DNA of 64,000 nt, taken from the NCBI RefSeq assembly GCF_029960785.1, contig NZ_JASBQE010000047.1:30461-94460 (forward strand). The letters run 5' to 3'. The translations under genes were made by a program, and so were the position numbers. The DNA is from Polyangium sp. 15x6. Lineage in GTDB: Bacteria; Myxococcota_A; Polyangia; Polyangiales; Polyangiaceae. A model generated the notes under the pieces. It saw only the letters and a program-made list of their open reading frames with translations, was not told the DNA's origin and did not search any database. Of the stretch, positions 8,367 to 16,649 are shown in pieces (position 1 is the first letter of the stretch; the number at the start of each line of letters is the position of its first letter).

Positions 8367-10181
8367 ATGGGCGTCGAAGAGCAAGTTCGGAATCTGGTGG
8401 TGGGTGCACTCACCGATCTGGCGGGGAGTGGGGTCCTGCCGTCGGAAGTTACGTCGGCAGCGTTCTCCGTGGAGCGCCCGAAGCGCCCCGAGCACGGCGA
8501 CCTGGCGACGAACGCAGCCCTCGCGATCCAGAAGGCAGCGAAGAAGCCGCCTCGGGAGATCGCGACGCTGCTCGCCGAGCGTCTCGGCAAAGAGCCCGAC
8601 ATCCGCGCGGTGGAGATCGCCGGTCCGGGCTTCCTGAACTTGCGCCTCGCGCCGGCGATCTACCAGCGCGTGCTCGGCGACGTGCTCGCCGCGGGGCCGT
8701 CGTTCGGGCGAGGGCCCGCGGGGCTCGGCGAGCGGGTGCTCGTGGAGTTCGTCAGCGCAAACCCGACGGGGCCGCTGCTCATCTCGCACGGCCGCGGCGC
8801 GATCCTCGGCGACGCGGTCTCGACGCTCCTCGAGGCCGTGGGGCACCGCGTCACGCGCGAGTACTACATCAACGACTTCGGCAACCAGATCCGGCTGCTC
8901 GCGGCGAGCGTGCTCGCCGTGGCGCTCGGCCGCGAGCCGCCCGAGGGCGGCTACGGCAAGAACGACTACCTCGAGGATCTCGTCGCCTGGCTGCAGAAGA
9001 CGCACCCCGAGCTGATCGCCGACGACAAGGTCGAGGAGCTCTCGCGCGTCTGCGTGACGCGCATGCTCGACGGCGTGCCGGGCTCGAAGGCGCTGCCGGG
9101 CATCAAGAAGACGCTCGCGTCGCTGCGGATCCAGTTCGACGGCTGGTACTCCGAGGAGAGCCTGCACCGGTGGGGCCGGGTGAGCGCGGCGCTCGCGGAG
9201 CTCTCCACGCGCGGTTACCTCGAAGAACGCGAAGGGGCGCTCTTCTTCAAGAGCACCGACGAGGGCGACGACAAGGATCGCGTCGTGAAGAAGCGCGACG
9301 GGTACTACACGTACTTCGCGAGCGACATCGCGTACCACGCGGACAAGATCAACCGCGGCTACGACCGGCTCGTGAACGTGCTCGGTGCCGATCACCACGG
9401 CTACACGGCGCGTGTGCGCGGCGCGCTCGCGGCGCTCGGTCTGCCGAAGGAGCGCTTCGAGGTGGTGCTCTACCAGCTCGTGAACCTGCTGCGCGACGGC
9501 AAGCCCTACAAGATGGGCAAGCGGCTCGGAAACCTCGTCACGATCGAGGAGGTCGTCGACGAGATCGACGAGGCCGCGCGGCGCAAGGGCGCCGGCGCCG
9601 ACGCCCTCCGCTACTTCTACCTCGCGCGGCGGAGCGACACGACGATCGACCTCGACATCGAGCTCGCCAAGAAGGCCTCGATGGACAATCCGGTCTTCTA
9701 CCTGCAGTACGGCTACGCGCGCCTCTGCTCGATCCTGCGCCGCGCCCAGGAGAAGTTTGGGCTCCAAGTACCCCGGCACTCGTCCGCGCTCGCGGCGCGC
9801 CTCGAGCACCCGGACGAGCTCGCGATCCTCGGTCGGCTCGGGGGCTTCCCGGCGGTCGTGGCGGAGGCGGCGGCGCTGCGCGAGCCGCACCGGATCCTGT
9901 TCTACCTGCAGGAGCTCTCGCAGGACTTCCAGAGCTACTTCACGCGGCTGAAGAAGGACGGCGACACGATCCTGCCGCTCGACGCGCAGATGGCGGAGGC
10001 GGGCTGGCAGGAGAAGTGGGATCGGCAGAAGAGCGAGGCGCGGCTGCTCTGGATCGAGTCGATCCGCACGGTGTACGCCGCGGGGCTCAAGCTCGCCGGC
10101 ATCACCGCGCTCGAGCGGATGCACAAGCTCGAAGGCGAGGCCGCCGCGGCGGAAGCAGAAGAGGAGGCCGGAGCGTCATGA
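8367..10181 (+). CDS. argS: Arginyl-tRNA synthetase
   Basis: A 604-residue class I aminoacyl-tRNA synthetase that charges tRNA-Arg in the cytoplasm. Domain order is standard: the N-terminal Add-1 domain (RPEHGDLATNAAL), the catalytic domain with the HIGH-like ISHGRG after SANPTGPLL, YYINDFGNQ, the ArgRS-typical GADHHGY, a degenerate KMSKS loop KMGKRLGN near residue 382, and the C-terminal anticodon-binding DALR domain (YLQYGYARL to the end). The length is close to the usual 560-600. The stop overlaps the ATG of the SPOR gene (ATGA), indicating coupling. Confidence 0.95.
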   Translation: MGVEEQVRNLVVGALTDLAGSGVLPSEVTSAAFSVERPKRPEHGDLATNAALAIQKAAKKPPREIATLLAERLGKEPDIRAVEIAGPGFLNLRLAPAIYQRVLGDVLAAGPSFGRGPAGLGERVLVEFVSANPTGPLLISHGRGAILGDAVSTLLEAVGHRVTREYYINDFGNQIRLLAASVLAVALGREPPEGGYGKNDYLEDLVAWLQKTHPELIADDKVEELSRVCVTRMLDGVPGSKALPGIKKTLASLRIQFDGWYSEESLHRWGRVSAALAELSTRGYLEEREGALFFKSTDEGDDKDRVVKKRDGYYTYFASDIAYHADKINRGYDRLVNVLGADHHGYTARVRGALAALGLPKERFEVVLYQLVNLLRDGKPYKMGKRLGNLVTIEEVVDEIDEAARRKGAGADALRYFYLARRSDTTIDLDIELAKKASMDNPVFYLQYGYARLCSILRRAQEKFGLQVPRHSSALAARLEHPDELAILGRLGGFPAVVAEAAALREPHRILFYLQELSQDFQSYFTRLKKDGDTILPLDAQMAEAGWQEKWDRQKSEARLLWIESIRTVYAAGLKLAGITALERMHKLEGEAAAAEAEEEAGAS

Positions 10182-11014
10182 CCGTACGTTCGGACATCGG
10201 GGACGGCGGGGCCATCAAGAACCTGGAGGACATCCAGGAGGCCGATCCCGCCTCGCGCCCGTCGCGCGCCTCGGCGCTCGTGCTCGCCTCGCTCGGCGGC
10301 GCGTGCATCGTGTTCGCGGCCGTCGCGCTGCTCCGCGCGCCCGTGAAGGAGAAGCCGACGAACGTGGATCCGCTCGGCGATCTCGTGGCGAAGGCGCACC
10401 CCGCGGGCGTGAAGGTGGACAAGAAGCCGGACCTCGCCGGCCACGAGATCACCTTCCCGGGGATGCTCTCCGACACGAAGAACACGACGGCGCTCGAAGC
10501 CGTGCGCTCGCCGCAGTCCGCAAAGCAGCCGCCGCCGGAGGCCGCCGCGGCGCCGCTCCCGCTGCCGCCGCCGGAGACGGTCGCGGAGAAGCTCCCGCCG
10601 TCGCCGCTGCCGGCGCAGCACATCCTGCAGGCGCCGCCGGACTCGGCCGCGGGTCGCGACACGCTCACGCAGATGGCGAAGCACGTGGCGCGGGAAGACG
10701 GGGCCGAGGCCGCGGAGGCCGGCGGGCCGGGGCAGTACCAGCTCCAGGTGAGCTCGTTCAAGACGCAGCAGGAGGCCGACAAGTTCGCCGCCGCGCTGCG
10801 TCGACGTGGCCACCGCGCCTACGTCGAGCCCGCGATGGTGAAGGGCCGCGGCCTCTGGTACCGCGTGCGCATCGGCCCCTTCAAGTACAAGCACTCCGCC
10901 ACGATCTACCGGCAAGATTTCGAGGCGAAGGAGCGGCTCGTCACGTTCATCGTGGAGCCGCCCAAGAAAGACGCCGCCGGCAAGCTCGCCGCGGACGAGA
11001 GCGCCGAGCAGTAA
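10178..11014 (+). CDS. SPOR domain membrane protein
   Basis: A 278-residue single-pass inner-membrane protein. The cytoplasmic N-terminus is short, a transmembrane helix lies at about residues 32-52 (ALVLASLGGACIVFAAVALL), a long Pro/Ala-rich periplasmic linker follows, and a C-terminal SPOR domain runs from about 185 (QYQLQVSSFKTQQEADKFAA, then YRVRIGPF). SPOR domains bind denuded glycan strands of septal peptidoglycan, so a cell-division or envelope role is expected. ATGA overlap with argS indicates a two-gene operon; argS followed by a SPOR gene is known from other proteobacteria. Confidence 0.85.
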   Translation: MTVRSDIGDGGAIKNLEDIQEADPASRPSRASALVLASLGGACIVFAAVALLRAPVKEKPTNVDPLGDLVAKAHPAGVKVDKKPDLAGHEITFPGMLSDTKNTTALEAVRSPQSAKQPPPEAAAAPLPLPPPETVAEKLPPSPLPAQHILQAPPDSAAGRDTLTQMAKHVAREDGAEAAEAGGPGQYQLQVSSFKTQQEADKFAAALRRRGHRAYVEPAMVKGRGLWYRVRIGPFKYKHSATIYRQDFEAKERLVTFIVEPPKKDAAGKLAADESAEQ

Positions 11015-11018
11015 ACGG

Positions 11019-11738
11019 CTACCGCCCGATCCCCCAGATCTCGCCCGTCGCCCAGGTCGCGTCGAGCAGCGACAGCGCGCCGTGCACGACCTCCGCGGGC
11101 GTGCCGAAGCGGCCGAGGGGAGAGCGGGCGGCGAGCCGGTGCAGGCGCGTCGGATCGGCGTCGGCCTCGGGGTCGGCGACGATGCCGATCGCGAGCAGGT
11201 TGACGCGCACCTGCGGCGCGAGCTCGACGGCGAGCGCGCGCAGGCCTGTCTGTAGCGCGCCCTTCGCGGTCAGGTACGCGACGTGGTTCGGGAAGGGCCG
11301 CGTGACGCCCGCGTCGACGAGCGCGACGACCGCGCCCTCGGTGCGCGTGAGCTCCTCGGAGAGCGCGTTCACGAGCAGGAGCGGCGCGACCGCGTGCACG
11401 GCGAGCGTGTTCTCGAGGTCCTCGCGCGAGAGCTTTTCGAGCGGCGTGTGCGGGAAGGGGCCGCAGGCGAGGATGACGCCGTCGAGCCGGCCGCCTTCGA
11501 GCACGCGGCTCGCGATGCGCTCGGGCGCCTCGGGATCACGCAGGTCCGCGCAGACGGTGGTGGGTCGGCTTTCGGGCGCGCGCGAGAGCTCGTCGGCGAG
11601 GGCGTCGAGCCGCTCCTGGCTACGGGCCGTGATCGCGACGTGATCGCCGCGTTGCACGAGCGCCTTGGCGATGGCGACGCCGAGCCTGCCGGTGGCGCCG
11701 ACGACGAGGATACGCTTCGGATCGTGGGGGATCGTCAT
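11019..11738 (-). CDS. SDR-family oxidoreductase, pteridine-reductase-like
   Basis: A 239-residue short-chain dehydrogenase/reductase. It has an N-terminal Rossmann cofactor motif (VVGATGRLG, with TARSQERL suggesting NADP preference) and the catalytic Tyr/Lys pair in YLTAK. The position normally held by the catalytic Ser reads VDAG (Asp), as in PTR1/FolM-type pteridine reductases, whose VDA motif it matches. It may therefore reduce dihydropterins or dihydrofolate, but this is an inference. The ATG overlaps the stop of the NikR-like gene by 4 bases, and its ribosome-binding site (AGGAGCAGGG) lies inside that gene. Confidence 0.75.
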   Translation of the reverse strand: MTIPHDPKRILVVGATGRLGVAIAKALVQRGDHVAITARSQERLDALADELSRAPESRPTTVCADLRDPEAPERIASRVLEGGRLDGVILACGPFPHTPLEKLSREDLENTLAVHAVAPLLLVNALSEELTRTEGAVVALVDAGVTRPFPNHVAYLTAKGALQTGLRALAVELAPQVRVNLLAIGIVADPEADADPTRLHRLAARSPLGRFGTPAEVVHGALSLLDATWATGEIWGIGR

Positions 11739-12211
11739 CCCTGCTCCTGGTCTCGGTCTCTGTCTCTGGAAGGGGAAGCTTGGGCCTCGTTCGGGCGCGT
11801 GTCGTCGGCCACGGAGGCGGCGACGCGGAGCTCGCAGGAGAGCACGCCCTTCGTGCCGGCGATCTTGCCGGCGAGCGCGGAGAGGCTCTCGGCATGGCCG
11901 CGCAGCACCATCGTGTCGAGGTAGCGCTCGCGATCGATCCGCACGTGCTGGCTCGCGACGACGAGATCGGCGCTGCCGGGTTCGGGCTCGGAGAGGCGCA
12001 GGACCTCGCTGCGCACGTGGGGCTTGTAGACGACGGAGAGCGTGGCGACGACGGAGGCGCCGCGGTCCCAGGCGGCGCGCGTGAGATCGGCGCGGACGAG
12101 ATCGCGGATGGCTTCGGAGCGGTTCTCGTAGCCGAGCGCCGCGATGCGCCGATCGAACTCGGTGAGCAGCGCGCGGTCCATGGCCACGCCGAAGCGGACG
12201 AGATCGCTCAT
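11735..12211 (-). CDS. NikR-like ribbon-helix-helix regulator with degenerate metal site
   Basis: A 158-residue protein with the NikR layout. An N-terminal ribbon-helix-helix domain ends in YENRSEAIRDLVRADL, almost the same as NikR. A C-terminal ACT-like NikR domain follows (ATLSVVYKPH to about residue 127), then a charged tail. Ungapped comparison with the remembered E. coli NikR sequence puts P78, R91 and Y97 where the nickel ligands H76, H89 and C95 are; only H89 (E. coli H87) remains. It is probably a DNA-binding regulator that no longer senses nickel. It is the middle gene of a minus-strand unit with an unknown protein and a pteridine-reductase-like SDR. Confidence 0.8.
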   Translation of the reverse strand: MSDLVRFGVAMDRALLTEFDRRIAALGYENRSEAIRDLVRADLTRAAWDRGASVVATLSVVYKPHVRSEVLRLSEPEPGSADLVVASQHVRIDRERYLDTMVLRGHAESLSALAGKIAGTKGVLSCELRVAASVADDTRPNEAQASPSRDRDRDQEQG

Positions 12212-12231
12212 CGTTCGAACACCGTATCAGC

Positions 12232-13350
12232 TCACTGCTTCTTCCGGTCGAGGTGCCTGCGCGCGGCTTCCTGAATCGCCTGGGTGACATTCTTGCTCTT
12301 GGCGAGCTGGCGGACGTCCGCGTCGCGCAGGAGCGGGATCAGGCGCGTCGACATGGTGAGGGGCGTCTTCGGGTTCTCCACGAGGTTGCGCTTGATGGTG
12401 TAACTCTTCAGCCACTCGGCATTCGATCCGAGGATCCGCAGCACCTCCTCGGAGACGTTGCGGTTCTTCGTGATGAGGTTGACGTCGTCCTCCTGGAGCA
12501 TGGGACTCCGGGCGACGGCGCTCGCCACGAGGCGGTTTCGGTCGCGCACGAGCAGGAGCCGCTCCTCCTTCGAGCCGAGCTGCGCGCGCCGCACCTTCTG
12601 GCTGATGCTCATGTCGGCGATGAGCTTGTAGAGCGGCTTGAACTTCGGTTTTACGGCCTCGGTGCCCTCGTCGCCGGCTTCGTGGGTGTCCTCGGGGGCG
12701 GGCGAGGCGAGCGTGTCGGCGAGGGCGGCCGTCTCGGCGAAGAGGACGTCGTCGGGCGTGGGCTCGTCGGAGGCCTCGGGGACGAGCTCGCCTTCGAGCG
12801 CCGCCGCGGCCTCGCGGAAGGCGGGGATCCCGGAGAGCTCGAGGCCGTTTCGGCGCGCGAGGTCGACGATGCGATCGGCCGTGGACATGCGCGTCGCCCG
12901 GTTCATGTAAAGCAGCTCGATGAGCCGGGGGTGGGCGAGCAGGCGCGCCTCGTTCGTCGCCACGAGCTCGGTGACGAGCTCGGTCCCGGTCCGCGCGAGG
13001 TGCTCGACCGTCTCCAGGTTGACGCGCGGCATCGTGACGAGCTTCTCGAGCACGTCGAGCTTGCCTCCCGAGGCCCGCGCGAGGGCGTCGATCACGGCCG
13101 GGTGGAGGTCGCTCGCGAGGGCGCCGGCGAGCAGCGGCGGGGGCGGGGCGTCGAGCGTCGAGCGCGCCGTCGTGGCGACCTCGGCACGCTCTCTCTGCGC
13201 GAGGAGCACGACCACGGCGAGGACGTCGGCTGGCTTCAGGCCCGGCGCCACGCCGCGCGCGGCGAGCTCTTGCAGCTTCGGCGGCGCGCTCGGGTCGAGG
13301 AGCTTCTGGGCGGGGCCTGGCAGGGAGCCGATGTCGATCGGGGCAATCAT
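12232..13350 (-). CDS. Conserved protein of unknown function
   Basis: A 372-residue soluble protein with no signal peptide or transmembrane segment. It is almost entirely helical by composition. An N-terminal half shows repeated helix pairs (DALARASGGKLDVLEKLV, LLAHPRLIELLYMNR), an acidic linker lies at about 190-235, and a basic C-terminal half contains MSISQKVRRAQLGSKEER and NLITKNRNVSEEVLRILG. The helix-pair pattern resembles HEAT-like scaffolds. I cannot assign a function. It is the first gene of the minus-strand unit leading to the NikR-like regulator, 20 bases apart. Confidence 0.6.
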   Translation of the reverse strand: MIAPIDIGSLPGPAQKLLDPSAPPKLQELAARGVAPGLKPADVLAVVVLLAQRERAEVATTARSTLDAPPPPLLAGALASDLHPAVIDALARASGGKLDVLEKLVTMPRVNLETVEHLARTGTELVTELVATNEARLLAHPRLIELLYMNRATRMSTADRIVDLARRNGLELSGIPAFREAAAALEGELVPEASDEPTPDDVLFAETAALADTLASPAPEDTHEAGDEGTEAVKPKFKPLYKLIADMSISQKVRRAQLGSKEERLLLVRDRNRLVASAVARSPMLQEDDVNLITKNRNVSEEVLRILGSNAEWLKSYTIKRNLVENPKTPLTMSTRLIPLLRDADVRQLAKSKNVTQAIQEAARRHLDRKKQ

Positions 13351-13541
13351 GGGGGGACCTGTGCTCTTCCGGCCGGCTTGCCATTGCTGGAGACCGTGCT
13401 CGGCACTATTCTCACCGACGTCGCGGTCCGTCGCGGCGAAAAGTTCGAGCCATGGGAAGCGGGCCTGCCGAAAGCGGGTTTCGCGTGACGTGGCAAGGCG
13501 TCCGTCCCGCCGGCTCGCGGGCGGAGAGCAGGGAGCTCGAC

Positions 13542-14684
13542 ATGGGGATCATGGATTTCGTCAAGGGTGGCGTGCGCGAGATGATGATTGCGCGCCCCGA
13601 TAGGTTCAAAAACCTCATCGTCTACAAGCACCCGGATCAGAACGTCCCGTTCTGGTCGCAGCTCACCGTCGACAGCGACGAGTGCGCGCTCTTCTTCAAG
13701 GACGGCAAGTACATGGGTTACCTGCCGCCTGGGCGTCACACGCTGCAGACGCAGAACATCCCGTTCCTGAACAACCTCATCAACAGCTTCACGGGCGGCG
13801 ACGTCTTCATCGCGGAGATCTACTTCGTGAAGATGCAGCCGATCCGGAGCGTCCCGTTCGGCGGCCCGCTCGAGTCGATGGAGGATCCGATCCTCTACGA
13901 GTTCGTCACGCCGCGCATCTTCGGCGAGTTCTCGCTCGTCGTGACGGACCCGGTGCGGTTCGTCATCGGCTACCACGGCCAGGCGGCCGGCGCGCAGGAC
14001 AACGACGTGATCCTGAACTGGATCAAGGGCCTGTTCTTCATGAGCGTGAAGACGGTCATCGGCCAGATGTGTGCGCAGCAGGGCAAGAGCCTGCTCAACC
14101 TCGGCGGCATGAGCATGGAGATCGCCGGGCGCATCCAGCAGAGCGCGCCGAACCTCGACGAGATCGGGGTCAAGATCCTGCAGATCGGCAACTTCAACAT
14201 CAACTTCGCCGCCGACGATCAGAAGCGCCTCACGGAGGCGAACAAGGCGCGGGCCGAGGCGCGGCGCGGCGTCGGGATCGCGGCGGACACGGCGCGGGCG
14301 AACCAGTTCCAGCTCGATCAGAAGTTCCAGCAGGACGCGCGCAACGCGCAGTACCTCGGGACCAACCCGGGTTGGAACAACTACGCGGCGGGGCAGGCGA
14401 TGATGGGCGCCGGCGAGGGCATGGCCAAGGGCGGCGGGAACACGGGCGTCGCGCAGCTCGGCGCGCAGGCCGCGATCGGCATGGGCATGGCGCAGATGAT
14501 GCACCCGCAGAACTTCCAGCAGCCGCCGTACGCCCAGCAGCCGCAGGCGCCGCAGCAGCAGGCGCCGGGCGGGGGGCAGAGCGTGGAGGCGCGGCTCCAG
14601 AAGCTCGCTTCGCTGAAGCAGCAGGGCCTCATCAGCGACGAGGACTTCAACGCGCGCAAGGCGAAGATCCTCGAAGAGATCTGA
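13542..14684 (+). CDS. SPFH/band-7-like protein with C-terminal SHOCT motif
   Basis: A 380-residue protein. The N-terminal two thirds are an SPFH (virion core/YdjI-like) domain (VPFWSQLTVDSDECALFFKDG, then LPPGRHTLQTQNIPFL). A Gln/Gly/Pro-rich linker follows, and the C-terminus is a short SHOCT-type helix pair (RLQKLASLKQQGLISDEDFN, then KAKILEEI). Proteins of this architecture are thought to organise membrane-associated oligomers, though no membrane helix is visible. The start at 13542 has a GGGAG site just upstream; the frame is open further upstream, but that extension looks non-coding. Confidence 0.75.
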   Translation: MGIMDFVKGGVREMMIARPDRFKNLIVYKHPDQNVPFWSQLTVDSDECALFFKDGKYMGYLPPGRHTLQTQNIPFLNNLINSFTGGDVFIAEIYFVKMQPIRSVPFGGPLESMEDPILYEFVTPRIFGEFSLVVTDPVRFVIGYHGQAAGAQDNDVILNWIKGLFFMSVKTVIGQMCAQQGKSLLNLGGMSMEIAGRIQQSAPNLDEIGVKILQIGNFNINFAADDQKRLTEANKARAEARRGVGIAADTARANQFQLDQKFQQDARNAQYLGTNPGWNNYAAGQAMMGAGEGMAKGGGNTGVAQLGAQAAIGMGMAQMMHPQNFQQPPYAQQPQAPQQQAPGGGQSVEARLQKLASLKQQGLISDEDFNARKAKILEEI

Positions 14685-14892
14685 GCCGCCGAGCGGCCTC
14701 GACGGAGAGCACGGGCGCCTCACGGCAACCGCGGGCGCTCGTGCTTCGTACGTTCGAGAAGGTTGCCCGACCCTCGCGCACATTGATACCGTGGAGACTC
14801 GGGGGCAGGGCGGCGGGAGCCGACGGTTTGTCCCCGCGCGGGACACCCATTTTGAGGACGCGGCCTGCCGGTTCCTCGGTTAGAGTTGTTCA

Positions 14893-16536
14893 GTGGCGCG
14901 AACCATCCGCATAGGGAACGACGCTCAGGCGCCTTCGCCCGCACCTCCTCGCGAGCCGAACGGAGCCGCCGCGGACGCATCACTCGTGACCGACGGGAAG
15001 CAAAAGCGGGCGCGCGCCCGGCGCTGCCCCGCTTGCGACAAATGCTTCTCCGGTGAGGTGCGCTTCTGCCCGTACGACGGCGACGCGCTCATCGACGCGC
15101 CGGACTGGAACCCGAACGCCGATCCGCTCATCGGCCAGATCATCGACAGCCGTTACGAGGTCGTGTCGGTGCTCGGCGAGGGCGGGACGGGCTCGGTGTA
15201 CGAGGTCCGGCACACGACGCTCGGGCGCAGGTTCGCCCTCAAGGTGCTGCGCGCCGACATCGCGCGCGATGCGCAGATCGTCACGCGCTTCATCCAGGAA
15301 GCGAAGGCGGCCGCGGCGATCGGGCATCCGAACATCGTCGCCGTGAGCGACTTCGGCGAGGTCGTCCCGGACAAGAGCGCGCCGCTCAGCTCGAAGGTCC
15401 CGTACTTCGTGATGGAGCTGCTCACGGGCAGCTCGCTCGCGAGCGTGCTGCGCAGCGAGCGGATCCTGCCGGCGGATCGCACGGCGGCGATCGGGCTTCA
15501 ATGCGCGCTCGGCCTCGCGTCGGCGCACGAGGCGGGCGTCATCCACCGCGATCTCAAGCCCGACAACGTCTTCCTCGTTCGCAGCGGTGATCGCGAATTC
15601 GTAAAACTGCTCGACTTCGGCCTCGCGAAGATCGCGGGCACGAGCCGCGTCACGCGCCAGGGCATCATCTTCGGCACGCCGCACTACATGAGCCCCGAGC
15701 AAGCGATGGGGCAGCCGGTGGATCACCGCACCGACATCTACGCGCTCGGCGTGATCATGTACGAGTGCCTGACCGGCCGCGTGCCCTTCGAGGCCGACAG
15801 CTTCAAGGGCGTGCTCGATCAGCACATCCACGGCGCGGCCGTGCCCGTCGAGCAACGCGTCCCGGATCCCACGCAGATCGGGCCGCTCGGCGAGATCATC
15901 AACCGTTGCCTCGCGAAAAACCCGGCCGAGCGGTTCGCCACGATGGCGGAGCTCGCGGCGGCGCTGGAAGAGGCGATGGGCCTCATCCCGCAGAGCGGCG
16001 ACCTCATGTTCGGCGAGGAAGGTCAGGCGATCGGCCCGCCGCGCGTGGAAAAACGCGAGGCGCCTGCCGCGTCGGCCGCGCGGGGGCCGCTCGTCGTGGT
16101 GCTCGCCGCGGCCACGGTGATCGCGCTCGGCGTGGTCGCGTATCTCGCGATCCAGCCGCCGCTCAATCAGCAGACGACGGGGGCGACGGCGACGGCTCCG
16201 ACCGCGCCGACCGCGCCGACGGCGACGGTCCCCGCCACGCCGACGACGCCGGCCGCGGTCGCGACGCCTGCGCCGACGCCGACGGCGACGACGCCGGTCG
16301 CGGTCGCGACGGAGGAGCCGACGGCGCCGACGCCGACCGCGCAGGTCCCGCCGACGCCGACGGGCACGCAGACGGCCGTGGTGCGTCCGTTTGGCACGAC
16401 GACCGGCGGCACGTGGAAGGGCACGGGCTCGCCGCCCACCGCGACCGCGCCTGCGACCACGCCGACGCCGCCGCCGACCACGACGACGAAGAAGAAGTCG
16501 GGCGGCGGTGGAGACGTCGTCGATCCGTGGGGCTAG
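14893..16536 (+). CDS. Ser/Thr protein kinase with N-terminal zinc ribbon
   Basis: A 547-residue membrane-anchored Hanks-type kinase. Residues about 43-60 form a zinc-ribbon-like motif (CPACDKC, then FCPYDG). The kinase domain runs from about 87 ([18 protein letters not shown]) through the canonical catalytic loop HRDLKPDN (H218), DFGLAK and [10 protein letters not shown]. One transmembrane helix lies at about 399-420. The extracytoplasmic tail is Thr/Pro/Ala-rich and ends in DVVDPWG. It is the only kinase of the four here that keeps the Lys of HRDLKPxN. The start is GTG without a clear ribosome-binding site. The receiver protein gene lies 113 bases downstream and may be its partner. Confidence 0.9.
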   Translation: MARTIRIGNDAQAPSPAPPREPNGAAADASLVTDGKQKRARARRCPACDKCFSGEVRFCPYDGDALIDAPDWNPNADPLIGQIIDSRYEVVSVLGEGGTGSVYEVRHTTLGRRFALKVLRADIARDAQIVTRFIQEAKAAAAIGHPNIVAVSDFGEVVPDKSAPLSSKVPYFVMELLTGSSLASVLRSERILPADRTAAIGLQCALGLASAHEAGVIHRDLKPDNVFLVRSGDREFVKLLDFGLAKIAGTSRVTRQGIIFGTPHYMSPEQAMGQPVDHRTDIYALGVIMYECLTGRVPFEADSFKGVLDQHIHGAAVPVEQRVPDPTQIGPLGEIINRCLAKNPAERFATMAELAAALEEAMGLIPQSGDLMFGEEGQAIGPPRVEKREAPAASAARGPLVVVLAAATVIALGVVAYLAIQPPLNQQTTGATATAPTAPTAPTATVPATPTTPAAVATPAPTPTATTPVAVATEEPTAPTPTAQVPPTPTGTQTAVVRPFGTTTGGTWKGTGSPPTATAPATTPTPPPTTTTKKKSGGGGDVVDPWG

Positions 16537-16649
16537 CGAGGACCGCCGGCGTTCTCGATCACTTGCGAATGACGGGCCCTTGCTGCCGGGATCACCCGAC
16601 TTGACACCCGACGCGCGCCCTCGCCATCCTTCCTGGGCGGAAAACCCTC

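Noticed and set aside
8307..10124. A 605-codon open frame antisense to argS
   Set aside because: Complement of a strongly conserved gene; very GC-rich third positions create long antisense frames. Composition is Arg/Val/His-rich with no domain.
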